Shown here: positions 1 through 9,125 of the stretch, in pieces | How the letters are laid out: every line of letters begins with the position of its first letter | How positions within the stretch are numbered: position 1 is the first letter of the stretch | From: Pseudomonadota bacterium | GTDB taxonomy: Bacteria > Pseudomonadota > Alphaproteobacteria > Acetobacterales > Acetobacteraceae | Assembly: GCA_021807785.1 (NCBI GenBank) | Contig: JAKBCO010000002.1 | Span: 1-40,412, forward strand | Direction of reading: 5' to 3' | Length of the DNA: 40,412 bases | The notes under the pieces: generated by a model | Database searches by the model: none | What the model was told of the DNA's origin: nothing | The model's input: the letters and a program-made list of their open reading frames with translations, nothing else | Translations under genes and position numbers: made by a program

Positions 1-87
1 GGGGCGGCGGGCGCGCAGCGCGGCGATGAGGCGGGCGCCGAGCGCGTCGCCCGAGGCTTCGCCGGCGATGAGGGTGAGGTGGGGCAC
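1..87 (-). CDS. lpxB: Lipid-A-disaccharide synthase, N-terminal fragment (runs off left edge)
   Basis: Only the first 29 codons are present, too short for the ORF track. Read on the minus strand from a GTG at 87, they give MPHLTLIAGEASGDALGARL, the characteristic start of LpxB (IAGEASGD motif). LpxB joins UDP-2,3-diacylglucosamine to lipid X to form the lipid A disaccharide on the inner membrane. The gene is divergent from the WcbI-TPR gene. A TATACT hexamer lies 7 bases upstream of the GTG, which would leave almost no leader. The call rests on the N-terminal motif alone. Confidence 0.8.
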   Translation of the reverse strand, partial: MPHLTLIAGEASGDALGARLIAALRARRP

Positions 88-237
88 GGGGCGAGTATAG
101 CGCGGGTCGGGCGGGGAGGGCGTGGATGCCGGGCAGGGCCGGGCTACGAAGGGCGTACGGCGCGGGCGGGCGGGTCCGGCGGGTTTCCGGGCATTCGGGG
201 GGCAAGGCGAGGGTGACCGTGGGGTGAGGCGTGGTGA

Positions 238-265
238 TGGACAAGCCACGACGGGACGTGAGAAT
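238..265 (+). promoter_or_regulatory. Weak sigma70-like promoter candidate for the WcbI-TPR gene
   Basis: TGGACA (238-243) and GAGAAT (260-265) are separated by 16 bases, giving 5/6 and 4/6 matches to the sigma70 consensus. The predicted transcript start is just upstream of the GGAGG (276-280) that precedes the ATG at 287. Such matches are common by chance, so this is only a suggestion. Confidence 0.25.
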
Positions 266-286
266 AGGCAGGATCGGAGGTGGTGG

Positions 287-3200
287 ATGCGCCGGGTTGT
301 GTTCGTGGGCAACTGCCAAGTGGAGGCGTTGGGGCAACTGTACAGTCGGTTTGCCGGACGCGATGACGAGCGGGTGGATTATGTGCCCGGGTATGAGGAC
401 CTGACCCCGGAGCGGGCCGCGACGCTGGAAGCGGCCGACCTGATCGTGGAACAGCGGATGGACGTGGCGCCCAGGGCCGAACTGGACGGTATTCGGGCCG
501 AGGCGGAACGGCTGTTCGTGCCGCTGCTGGGCGGTGGGTTCGTGTGGCCATTCGCCGGGGCGCCGCATCCGCGGAACGAGTCGCTGTGGTTCCTGCACGG
601 CGGGCCGTATGACGGGGAGATCGGCGATAGCTGGCTCAACCGCGTGCTGGAGCGCGGGGAAGCGCCCGAGGACGCGGCGGCTGCCTATCTGGCGCTGGAC
701 GTGAACAGCGTGCGCAACCTGGATCGGCTGCGCGAGATTGTGATGGATCGGCAACGGGCGCGCGACGCGGCGTGTGGGTATCATCTGGCGGAGGTGATCG
801 AGGAGCATTTCCGTGACGAACCGGTGTTCCGTACGCCGCATCACCCCAATCTGCGGCTGACGCTGGCGTTTGCCGAGCAGGTGTTCGCGCGTATGGGGGC
901 GGAGCCCGGCGCAGTGCGACGGCTGCGGGAGCGGCTGCGGGTGACGCCGTTTCCGAAGAACGAGTTGCCGGTGCATCCCTCGGTTGCGGGACATTTCGGG
1001 CTGCGCTGGGCCGTACCGGACACGCGCTACCGATTTCATGACGAGGCCCCGCAGACATTCGCGGAATACGCGTTGCGGTATGCCCGCTATGAGTGGAACC
1101 GGGCGCTGGCCGAAGGGATCGCGCTGGCGGGCGAGCAGCCGGAGAAAGCGTTGCCCCTGCTGGCGGAGGGGCTGATCCGCTGTCCGGCCTCGGCCGGCGG
1201 GTGGTTCGGCTACGCGGAGGCCCTGCGCCGCTGCGGCCGGCCGCATGAGGCTGTCGCCGCGGGTCGGCGCGGGGTGGCGGCCGACCCGGCGGACGGGCGG
1301 CAGTTCTACGCCCTGGGTCATAGTCTAGCGGCGACAGAGCGCTACGCGGAAGCGGCGGAAGCGGCGGAACGGGCGGTGGAACTTGATCCGTTCGACGAAC
1401 ATTTCATCGGGCTTCGGGCGGCGATGGCAGTGAAGCTGGGGCGGCGCGATCAGGCCGAGGCTTGGCTTCGGGAGGCGCTGGCGCTGCTGCCCGACGCAGC
1501 GAGCCTGCACAACATGCTGGGCGCGGAACTGATGGCCTGGGGCCGGGTGGAGGAGGCGCTGGAGCCGCTACGGCGGGCAGCTGCGATCTCCCCCGCCGGA
1601 GGCTGGTTCCATATGGCTCTCAGCCACGGGTTGCTGCGTGCGGAGCGGTGGCAGGAGGCATTGCAAGCCGCGGAAATCGCAGCGTCGGCAGCGCCCGAAA
1701 ATTCGGAGATTGTCACTCATCTTGCGAACCTTCGCCAGCGCAAGGATCCCGAATTGGATATCGCAGCGTCATTGTGGGCAGCGATCATCGAGCGGCCGAA
1801 CGATCCGGCTCTACGTGAGCGGCTTGGGCATGTACTCATGGAGTCTGCCCGGCCAGAAGAGGCGGCCGAATGCTTTCGCGCCGCTGCGGCATTTGCCCCG
1901 GATGCGATGGGCCCGTTGGCCGGTCTCTCCCATGCTCTGACCCGGATGGGACAAATCCCAGCGGCGCTTGCCGCGGCGGAACAAGCAGCCATGCGGGATT
2001 CGAAGCCGGCACGGTTGCACGTGCATATTGGTAATTTGCTCCGGATTCTTGGTCGCCCACTAGAGGCGGCCGAAAAATATCGGCTGGCCCTAGTGCGCGA
2101 TCCAGAAAGCTTAGAGGCGCGGCAAAGACTCGACGAGGTTCTGGCGGAACAAAATACCGCGGGCGACGGACGGCCGCTCCCCATGCAGGCCGACGGCTAT
2201 GACGGGGCCGGTCCGCCTGCTGCCGAGGGGATCAAGCCAACGGTAGCCCCCGATGGCGTGCCGCCAAGCGATCCGGAGACCGTTCCAACAAAGGCACCGG
2301 ACGACGCTGCGCTTTATCAGCTGGATGAACGACGATTTATCGCCAATCGTCGAAGCGTGCCGTCCGTGCCGCCGTCGGAGGACTTTCCGAACGCGCATCC
2401 GCCAGGGGAGCCCACGGATTTCGCTCTACAGACTCAAAATGAGGGAGAATCGATCCCCTTGCTGACCCACACCACGACGGAACTGCGCTTCGGCGCCGCG
2501 GGCAATGCTGAGCCTTATCAGCTTCACGGCTGGTCTAGCGCAGAGGATGGTTTCACTTGGTCAATAGGGCACGAAAGTGCGCTGGTGCTGCCACCAGAGG
2601 CCGGAGCTCATGGCTTCTTTATCGAGCTGGCTCTGGCGCCCTTTATCGCACCGCCGCGGCTAGAACGACAACACCTCGAAATCCGTGCCAACGGCCAGTC
2701 AGCGGGACTGAGCGAGATCACGGAGGCCGGAACGTATGCGTGGTACATCCCAGGCCCGCCTCAGGAAGAGTCACACCTGGTCCTAACGTTTGCCCATGTG
2801 GACGCGCAGGCTCCCGCTGAAGTTACCAACAGCGGGGACACAAGAGTCCTGGGGTTTGCTTTCGAATCCGTCAGAATCCATGCACTTTCTGCAGCTGTTC
2901 CGGGAGGTACTGGACGGGTCTGCAACTTGCTGACCACCAGAAGTAGCAAAGACTTGGCCAGGCAAGTGGAGCGGCTCACTGGTCTGAACCAGCAGAGCCT
3001 TGCGCTTTTATTTGAAAGTCTCGGAGACAATTGCGAATTAGGGTTCTTCCAGCGGGTCTGCGGCGCGGAGCCGCTCGGATTGCTACGATTTTCGAGTGCC
3101 CGTCCCGAGGCAATGGTCCGGGGCCTGGACCAGAGATTTGCCGGATTGGGCGAAGCTGAGCACATAAAGCCACAAATCGAGAAGACTGAGTGGATGATTG

Positions 3201-3673
3201 CGGAAGATCGCTATGGGCTTCTGTACCATACCTTTGTGTTTGAGGGTGAAGCGACCGAGGAGCAGATGCGGTCACGTGAGGCCCGAAAGATAGCATTCCT
3301 CCGACGTAAATTTCTGGAAGACCTCGATTCCGGGGAGAAGATATTCGTCTGCAAAACGCATCGGCGGCGCGACTTGGCCGAGGTTATTCCTCTGTATCTG
3401 GCGTTCCGCCGACAATCGCGCGCACCGTTCCTGTGGCTGACCTATGCGGACTCGGCGCATCCCGCCGGCCTGGTAGAGGAACTGCATCCCGGTTTTCTTT
3501 GCGGCCGGATGGCGCGGTTTGCTCCCCCCGAGAATGTGCCAGAGATTCCGTTCGAAGCTTGGCTTTGTGTGTGCGCGAACGCGGCGATCCTCGCTGACCG
3601 CCTACCACCCCGTGCATGCCTCGCCATGCAAGATGACCTGGAGCCGCCCGCCGAGGCAGCGGAAGTCGCGTGA
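287..3673 (+). CDS. WcbI-type polysaccharide biosynthesis / TPR / two C-terminal accessory modules, multidomain protein
   Basis: I start this 1,128-residue protein at the ATG at 287, not the ORF-track ATG at 122. GGAGG lies 6 bases upstream, and MRRVVFVGNCQVEAL is the natural N-terminus of the WcbI family (putative acetyltransferases of capsule biosynthesis). Residues 1-260 are WcbI-like. About 265-620 are TPR repeats. About 620-740 is a Pro/Ala-rich linker. About 744-875 is a beta-rich module (WSSAEDG). From about 895 to the end is the FESLGDNCE module, with Cys916 and His981. Both C-terminal modules recur in neighbours. Base composition falls sharply in the last third: a 60-base sample at 3001 is 28/60 GC. 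Modification of a surface glycan, scaffolded by the TPR region, is inferred. No signal peptide is seen, so it is probably cytoplasmic. The function of the C-terminal modules is unknown. Confidence 0.85.
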   Translation: MRRVVFVGNCQVEALGQLYSRFAGRDDERVDYVPGYEDLTPERAATLEAADLIVEQRMDVAPRAELDGIRAEAERLFVPLLGGGFVWPFAGAPHPRNESLWFLHGGPYDGEIGDSWLNRVLERGEAPEDAAAAYLALDVNSVRNLDRLREIVMDRQRARDAACGYHLAEVIEEHFRDEPVFRTPHHPNLRLTLAFAEQVFARMGAEPGAVRRLRERLRVTPFPKNELPVHPSVAGHFGLRWAVPDTRYRFHDEAPQTFAEYALRYARYEWNRALAEGIALAGEQPEKALPLLAEGLIRCPASAGGWFGYAEALRRCGRPHEAVAAGRRGVAADPADGRQFYALGHSLAATERYAEAAEAAERAVELDPFDEHFIGLRAAMAVKLGRRDQAEAWLREALALLPDAASLHNMLGAELMAWGRVEEALEPLRRAAAISPAGGWFHMALSHGLLRAERWQEALQAAEIAASAAPENSEIVTHLANLRQRKDPELDIAASLWAAIIERPNDPALRERLGHVLMESARPEEAAECFRAAAAFAPDAMGPLAGLSHALTRMGQIPAALAAAEQAAMRDSKPARLHVHIGNLLRILGRPLEAAEKYRLALVRDPESLEARQRLDEVLAEQNTAGDGRPLPMQADGYDGAGPPAAEGIKPTVAPDGVPPSDPETVPTKAPDDAALYQLDERRFIANRRSVPSVPPSEDFPNAHPPGEPTDFALQTQNEGESIPLLTHTTTELRFGAAGNAEPYQLHGWSSAEDGFTWSIGHESALVLPPEAGAHGFFIELALAPFIAPPRLERQHLEIRANGQSAGLSEITEAGTYAWYIPGPPQEESHLVLTFAHVDAQAPAEVTNSGDTRVLGFAFESVRIHALSAAVPGGTGRVCNLLTTRSSKDLARQVERLTGLNQQSLALLFESLGDNCELGFFQRVCGAEPLGLLRFSSARPEAMVRGLDQRFAGLGEAEHIKPQIEKTEWMIAEDRYGLLYHTFVFEGEATEEQMRSREARKIAFLRRKFLEDLDSGEKIFVCKTHRRRDLAEVIPLYLAFRRQSRAPFLWLTYADSAHPAGLVEELHPGFLCGRMARFAPPENVPEIPFEAWLCVCANAAILADRLPPRACLAMQDDLEPPAEAAEVA

Positions 3674-3725
3674 TGCGGGGCGGGCATGACCGCGGCAGCG
3701 AGCGTGACGGCCGGCTTGTCGGGGC

Positions 3726-4847
3726 ATGACCTGGCCGTTCGGCGACGGACCGATCGGCGTGTGGCTGGAACGTCGGCGGGCCATGGCGGCCCTCCGCCGC
3801 TCGGTTGCAGTAGAGCGGGACCTCCTTGCCCTGGACGAAGCCAACCCATTAAGCCAGGCGAAAGCGGCAGCCATGATCGGCGATAACGTGGGCGCTAGAC
3901 ATTATCTGGAACTCGCTCGGCGCCACATCCCGGCCTATGTGGAATCCAGTCCGGACACACTGGACACCCTGTTGACACTCGGCGACTTGAACGAGGCGGA
4001 GAGCCTGGCCGCGACTGGCAAGCGACGATACCCGCAACGGCCGGAATACGGCGAAGCGTATGCCACGGTGGCGGAGCGGCGGGGTGATTGGGCCGAAGCC
4101 GCGCGCCGTTGGACGATGGCGCGGAAGCGCTTCCCCCTCCGCCCCTTGCCTCGGGCGGCCGAGATTGCGTGCCTGCGTCGCCTCGGCCGGCTGGATCAAG
4201 CAGGCACGATGCTGCGGCGGGCGATGGGGGTTCTCCCAGAAGATGTATCGATTAAGCTGGAAAGCGGACGATTGGCTGAAGCGCACGGTGATTGGGCCAT
4301 TGCCCTCCAGCGCTGGTTGGAGCTGGCTGCCATCCATCCAGAAGGACCGATTGGAGCGGCCAACGCGCTGCACCAGTTGGGCCGGACGGGCGAGGCACTG
4401 ACGTGCCTTGCAGAGGCACGTTCGGCTTGGCCCCTGGAGCCTGCCATAGGGGTTGTAGCGGCCCGCATCGCCGCCAATGCCGGGCAAGTTGAGGAGGCAA
4501 TACGGGGCTGGGCCGATATACGTCGGCGGTTTCCCGGTGATCCGGGCGGCTATATTGAGGCTTTACGGCTGCTGCGGACCCTGAACCGCCTTGCGGAAGC
4601 GGAAGACGTGGCTGCCTTGGCCTGTGAGCAGTTCCCGGACGAATCCTGGCCTCTGGTGGAACATGCATTGGTGGCCCATTTGCGCCAGGACTGGCCCAAG
4701 GCGGCTGCGCGTTGGGAGGCAGTTCGTGCTGCGTTCCCTGACCGGGAGGACGGGTACCGGCACGGGATCGAGGCGCTTGAGAATGCCGGCGTGGCGGCTG
4801 ACGCAGAACGGTTACGGGAGGAATATCGTGCTCGCCATCGGGGATGA
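3726..4847 (+). CDS. TPR-repeat protein of the glycan-type cluster
   Basis: This 373-residue protein consists almost entirely of TPR-like helical repeats. A recurring phrase is DW.EA.RRW...R.RFP, followed by a G-x-x-EAL/EAE segment; one double repeat spans roughly 68-70 residues. The same unit appears in the TPR part of the next gene, so the two share ancestry or a partner. No catalytic domain or signal peptide is visible. The ATG at 3726 has only a weak ribosome site, and an in-frame ATG at 3783 is an alternative. It begins 52 bases after the WcbI fusion and overlaps the next gene by 20 bases if that gene uses its GTG, so the three are probably one operon. The likely role is protein-protein scaffolding; nothing in the sequence specifies a substrate. 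Confidence 0.75.
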   Translation: MTWPFGDGPIGVWLERRRAMAALRRSVAVERDLLALDEANPLSQAKAAAMIGDNVGARHYLELARRHIPAYVESSPDTLDTLLTLGDLNEAESLAATGKRRYPQRPEYGEAYATVAERRGDWAEAARRWTMARKRFPLRPLPRAAEIACLRRLGRLDQAGTMLRRAMGVLPEDVSIKLESGRLAEAHGDWAIALQRWLELAAIHPEGPIGAANALHQLGRTGEALTCLAEARSAWPLEPAIGVVAARIAANAGQVEEAIRGWADIRRRFPGDPGGYIEALRLLRTLNRLAEAEDVAALACEQFPDESWPLVEHALVAHLRQDWPKAAARWEAVRAAFPDREDGYRHGIEALENAGVAADAERLREEYRARHRG

Positions 4848-7800
4848 TATGGTTACAACGACAAAATCCCACGCGCTGACGCCCTGCGACTCTCGGGATC
4901 TGGATCTTGATTCGCTTGGGATCTTTGAGGGTACGGATAAATCCTCATTGGGAAACGATTACCTCCGAACCTACGAGGAGTTACTTCGGCCATATCAGAA
5001 CCTTCCGATCGACCTGATGGAAATCGGGATATTCGGTGGCGCCTCCCTTCGCATGTGGTCCGGTTGGCTTCCCCTGGCGCGCATCGTAGGCGTGGATATT
5101 TCCCCCCACTGCCGCGATCTTGCCGGAGACCGGGTCGTTATCGAGATCGGCTCACAAAGCGACGCGGCGTTCCTGGGAGAGTTGGCCCGCAAATACCGCC
5201 CCAGCGTCATCATCGACGACGGGTCCCACATCGCGTCCGATATCCAGGTGACGTTTCTGGCTCTGTTCCCTGTTCTGGAAGCCGGAGGCTTATACGTAAT
5301 CGAAGACACCTACATGCATTTCGGCCCAACCAGCGCCCATCATCAGGGATCGGCGGCGCTGTCGCTGTGGGACTATTTCTCCGCTCTTGCCCTCGGCAAG
5401 GCCCGGCAGTGGCTTGCTCCCGAAGCAGAAACCCCTGACCTCCGGAATTGTTTTGATCAGATCGACCGCGTTGCGTTTGCGAAAGGGATGATCGTTATCC
5501 ACAAGCGGGCCGCGGCCACGCAATCGGGCGCGGCTGCATCTGCGGCCGTGGAAATTGCGGCGGCACGCGGAACGGCCCAGAGCTGGTTCGGCGCGGCCGG
5601 TGTCCTGATGGCGCGTGACGGGGACGTCGCCGCCGCCGAAATGCTCGTGCGCCGTGCGATCAATGCCGACAGCCGCCAACCCGAATACCACAGACGCATG
5701 GCCGAGTTGCTCGCCCGCCAGGATCGTACTGCCGAGGCAGCAGCGGCGATGGGGCAAGCCGCATCGCTCGCGCCGAACGATCCTTATTACTGGGAACAGT
5801 CAGCCCGGCTACTCCGCGCAGTGGGTGATCTTCGGGGCGCGGCGGAAGCGGTCCGGCGTGGCCTCGCCCTGCATGACGCCAACCCGCACGCATATCGGTT
5901 ATTGGCCGAGATTCTCGAGGCGCTCGGTGATGCCGCGGGTGCGGCTGGCGCTTGGGAGCGCGCGTTGACGTTGGCTCACGGGCTGCCATATGCGAGGGAA
6001 TGGCAGGCTGCGGCCGAGGCGGCGGAGTCCGCTTTGCGCCCGTCCCCGCCCGACGCCCCCGCCAACCTGCCAGACATCGAACACGTATATACCTCGGAGG
6101 CACGAGTCCTCCGGGAAAGCGGCGACCATCCCGCCGCGGACGCCCTGCTGCTGCAAGCCATGGAGCGCTTCCCCGACAGCCGCAACCCGCTGACCGAATA
6201 TGCCTGGCGCGCGCAGGTCGCCCGCGACTGGCCGGAAGCCATCGCCCGGTGGGCCACGGTGCGCGCCCGCTTCCCCGACCACGCGGAAGCCTATGTCCAG
6301 CCCGCGCGCGCGCTTGCCGAACAATGGCGCTACCAGGACGCCGAAATCTTGCTCGCGGAAGGCATGGTCCGCCTGCCCCATGCGGCCGAGATCGCGATGG
6401 AGCATGGCTGGCTCGCCTACCGGCAGCGCAACTGGCCCGACGCGACGCTGCGGTTTTCGTTATTGCGCGACCGCTGGCCCGATCAGCCCGATGCCTGGCT
6501 TGGCGCGGCGCTGACCGCGCGCGACCAGTCCATGCAGCAGGAAGCGGACAGGATTCTCGCCCTCGGCATGGCGCGGCTGCCGGACCATCCCGGCCTCGCG
6601 CTGGATTACGCGCTGCTACCCGTCTTTCCGATCCGTGCAGAGGACAAGAACCGGCCGGAGGCGCTGGCGCGCATGGCCCGCGTGCGGGAGCGGTTTCCGG
6701 ATTATGAGCCGGGCTATCTGCACGGCATCCGCCTTCTGCGCGAAGCGGGCCAACCGCCGGCGGCCGAGGCGCTGGCCGGCGAAGGCGCCGCCGTCATGCC
6801 GGAAAGCCTCGCCCTGGCGCTGGCTTTCGCCGAGGCCGCGCTCGATCGCGATGACGCCGCCACCGCTGCCTCCCGTTATCAGGACGCCGCGGTTCGGTTT
6901 CCGCTGTCTCCCGACGTTGCCGCCGGACATGCGCGCGCGCTGGCCCGGGCGGGAGATGGCGCGGCGGCCGAGGCGGTGCTGGCAACGGCGATGGAACGCT
7001 TCCCCGATTCCGCCGCGCCATTGGCGGAGCGCGCCGACCTCGCGGCACGCCGGCAGGACTGGCCCGAGGCCGTGCGCCTCTGGGGCGAGGCGACCACGCG
7101 CTTCCCCGAGACGAAAGACTACAGCCATCGGCTTTATGAGGCACGTATCCGGTTGATGGAGACCGATCCGGCCGCGGAGTCGGCGCTCGTCGCGCAGTTC
7201 GCCCCCGCCCCGAAGCCCGATCCCGACAGTATCGACAGCGGCGTGCGCGATCTGGCGATGCAGTTCGAGAGTCTGGGCGGGCGCGCGCTGGGATGCGAAT
7301 TCGGCATTTTCCAGCGCGACTGCGGGGCCGAGCCGCTCGGCCTCCTGCGTTGGGCGGACATGCCCTATGACGGGCTTGTCCGGGTCCTGGAGAATCGTTT
7401 CGAGGGTGTCGGAGCCCCCGAAAACACCGAGCTTTTCCTGACTGCCGTGAGCGGCGGACGCGGCGAATATTGCACGCGTGATCGCCGCGGCGACATGATG
7501 TTCATGCGTGCCTTCATCTACGAGGACGAAATGGCGTTCGATGCCATGTACGCCTCTGCCTGCCGACGGCTCACGTTCCTGACCCGCAAGTTCGTCGAGG
7601 ATCTGGAGCGAGGCAGTAAGATTTTCGTCTATCGGCTGACCGATCGCGCGCTGAGCGCCGAAGAACTCGACCGGTTGCACCGCGCCATGCGGGCTTATGG
7701 TAAGAACACGCTGCTATACGTCCAACTCGCTGATGCGTCGCATCCGAATGGAACGGTGGAACAGGCCGCTCCGGGTCTGTTGATGGGCTATATGGATCGC

Positions 7801-7902
7801 TTCAAGATGTCGCCTTCTGGTCAGTTGTCCGCTGCGCCCGCCACGGCATCCTGGCTTGCGGTATGCAGGGCCGCGTACGCATTGTGGTCGGTCACCGTCT
7901 GA
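4828..7902 (+). CDS. Class I SAM methyltransferase / TPR / FESLG-module fusion protein
   Basis: The track ORF starts at 4591 inside the previous gene. I place the start at GTG 4828, because GGGAGGA sits 6 bases upstream; ATG 4849 is the alternative. This gives 1,024 residues. Residues about 40-230 are a class I methyltransferase resembling macrolide/sugar O-methyltransferases: a DLMEIGIFGGASLRMW SAM-binding loop, then VGVDIS, then VIIDDGSH. About 235-800 are TPR repeats of the ARDWPEAIARW...RFPD type shared with the upstream gene. From 813 to the end is the third-cluster C-terminal module, but altered: FESLGGRALGCEFG has three extra residues before the Cys (Cys823), and the His found in the other two copies is Arg894. 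The first ~700 bases are less GC-rich than the rest. Methylation of a sugar or glycan intermediate is inferred. The end lies 6 bases from the convergent gene. Confidence 0.85.
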   Translation: MLAIGDDMVTTTKSHALTPCDSRDLDLDSLGIFEGTDKSSLGNDYLRTYEELLRPYQNLPIDLMEIGIFGGASLRMWSGWLPLARIVGVDISPHCRDLAGDRVVIEIGSQSDAAFLGELARKYRPSVIIDDGSHIASDIQVTFLALFPVLEAGGLYVIEDTYMHFGPTSAHHQGSAALSLWDYFSALALGKARQWLAPEAETPDLRNCFDQIDRVAFAKGMIVIHKRAAATQSGAAASAAVEIAAARGTAQSWFGAAGVLMARDGDVAAAEMLVRRAINADSRQPEYHRRMAELLARQDRTAEAAAAMGQAASLAPNDPYYWEQSARLLRAVGDLRGAAEAVRRGLALHDANPHAYRLLAEILEALGDAAGAAGAWERALTLAHGLPYAREWQAAAEAAESALRPSPPDAPANLPDIEHVYTSEARVLRESGDHPAADALLLQAMERFPDSRNPLTEYAWRAQVARDWPEAIARWATVRARFPDHAEAYVQPARALAEQWRYQDAEILLAEGMVRLPHAAEIAMEHGWLAYRQRNWPDATLRFSLLRDRWPDQPDAWLGAALTARDQSMQQEADRILALGMARLPDHPGLALDYALLPVFPIRAEDKNRPEALARMARVRERFPDYEPGYLHGIRLLREAGQPPAAEALAGEGAAVMPESLALALAFAEAALDRDDAATAASRYQDAAVRFPLSPDVAAGHARALARAGDGAAAEAVLATAMERFPDSAAPLAERADLAARRQDWPEAVRLWGEATTRFPETKDYSHRLYEARIRLMETDPAAESALVAQFAPAPKPDPDSIDSGVRDLAMQFESLGGRALGCEFGIFQRDCGAEPLGLLRWADMPYDGLVRVLENRFEGVGAPENTELFLTAVSGGRGEYCTRDRRGDMMFMRAFIYEDEMAFDAMYASACRRLTFLTRKFVEDLERGSKIFVYRLTDRALSAEELDRLHRAMRAYGKNTLLYVQLADASHPNGTVEQAAPGLLMGYMDRFKMSPSGQLSAAPATASWLAVCRAAYALWSVTV

Positions 7903-7908
7903 GGCGGG

Positions 7909-9111
7909 TCAGACGCTCCCTGTCCGTATCCGATGCAGCGCCACCCCCAGCGGTCGGCGCTCCGGCGTGGCCGGGTTCAACGCCACCGGGGTCCGCAAAT
8001 CGCGCGGCCGTAGTTCCACCGCCAGCTGCCCGCCCCCTTCCGCCAACATGGTCCGTGCCGGCACACGCACGGAACGAACCGCACGGTTCTCGGCCGCCGT
8101 AAATCGCCAGGTCGCAATGAGCTCGCCGCCGGCCAGTACGTCCACCTCTTGCGTGGTCCGCGCCCCCAGCAAGGAGGCATGGACATCGAGGCTCAGGCTC
8201 AGGTCTCGTTCCGGCTCCACAAGCACTGGGATCAGCAGCGTGTGCGCCGGGCCGATTCCCCATACGCCCCAGTCCTCGGCGGCACTCCACCCGGCACCCA
8301 GCCAGTCCGAAAGCCCGCCATGGGCGGCGGACTGCCACATGCCATAAACCGGCGCCTGCCCCGCCGGCTTGGCGCGGGCCTTGCGCGTGACCACGCTGCC
8401 GGCGCCATCGGTCAGGGGAATCAGGGATTCGGGCTTGTCGGCGAAGAACTCATCCACCGCGCGCTCCGCCCCGTCCCAATGCAGGCTGGAGTAGTCATGC
8501 ACGATGATGAAGCCGCCGGGGGACATGCGGGGGTAGAAATAGTCCAGCGCCGCCTTGATGGGCGCATAGAGGTCGCAATCGATATGCACCAGCGCATAGC
8601 GTGCGCCGGGCGGCAGGTTGGCGGCGGTGGCGGGAAAATACCCCTTCACGAACACGACACTTTCGCCGCCAACCAGACTCCGCACCGATTCCAGCGAGGT
8701 ATCGGCGAATTCCATTTGCTTGTCGGCGTCGATGCCGGCCAGATCGGCGGCGGCGAAGCCCTCGAACGTGTCCAGCACGTAAAGCGTCCGGCCCAGCTTG
8801 CGCGCCATGGTTGCCAGCACGGTGGCGGTGCCACCCTTGTAGGTGCCCAATTCCAGGAACTCGCCCGGCACGTCCTCCTTGGCAAGCTGGTCGAGAATGA
8901 GGCAGAAGAAATAGAATCGCGCCATATCGCCGGCATTGCCCGGCTCGGCGGCAAGAAATCCGGCGACGTCCTCATGCGGGCGGGCCAGACCGCCGCGCTC
9001 CAGGTAGCGCGCGAACATGCCGTCCTGGCGCTTCAGCCGCTGCGGCGGATCGGCGCGATAGGGCCAGTGGACGTCGCAGCCTTCGGGCGGCGGCTTGATT
9101 TCACCTGGCAT
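7909..9111 (-). CDS. TylF/MycF-type methyltransferase with C-terminal beta-rich module
   Basis: The track ORF begins too far upstream. The real start is ATG 9111 (MPGEIKPPPEG), 14 bases after the oxygenase stop, giving 400 residues. Residues about 20-260 match the TylF/MycF family of Mg-dependent SAM O-methyltransferases: a GEFLELGTYKGGTA SAM loop, LYVLDTFEGF, the metal-site HIDCDLY, then SPGGFIIVHDYSS. These enzymes methylate sugar hydroxyls in macrolides and related glycans. The last ~140 residues form a separate module (WSAAEDWGVWGIG...LGVALHRIR) shared with the WcbI fusion and with the orphan at 12603-13742. It is downstream in a two-gene operon with the oxygenase and ends 6 bases from the convergent methyltransferase-TPR gene. 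The family call is secure; the substrate is unknown. Confidence 0.88.
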   Translation of the reverse strand: MPGEIKPPPEGCDVHWPYRADPPQRLKRQDGMFARYLERGGLARPHEDVAGFLAAEPGNAGDMARFYFFCLILDQLAKEDVPGEFLELGTYKGGTATVLATMARKLGRTLYVLDTFEGFAAADLAGIDADKQMEFADTSLESVRSLVGGESVVFVKGYFPATAANLPPGARYALVHIDCDLYAPIKAALDYFYPRMSPGGFIIVHDYSSLHWDGAERAVDEFFADKPESLIPLTDGAGSVVTRKARAKPAGQAPVYGMWQSAAHGGLSDWLGAGWSAAEDWGVWGIGPAHTLLIPVLVEPERDLSLSLDVHASLLGARTTQEVDVLAGGELIATWRFTAAENRAVRSVRVPARTMLAEGGGQLAVELRPRDLRTPVALNPATPERRPLGVALHRIRTGSV

Positions 9112-9125
9112 CCGTCCCCGCCCGA

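Noticed and set aside
122-286. N-terminal extension of the WcbI fusion from ATG 122
   Set aside because: Low-complexity Arg/Gly sequence with no ribosome site; ATG 287 has GGAGG and a family-like N-terminus.
4591-4827. N-terminal extension of the methyltransferase-TPR fusion
   Set aside because: It overlaps the upstream TPR gene in another frame; GTG 4828 has GGGAGGA at the right distance.
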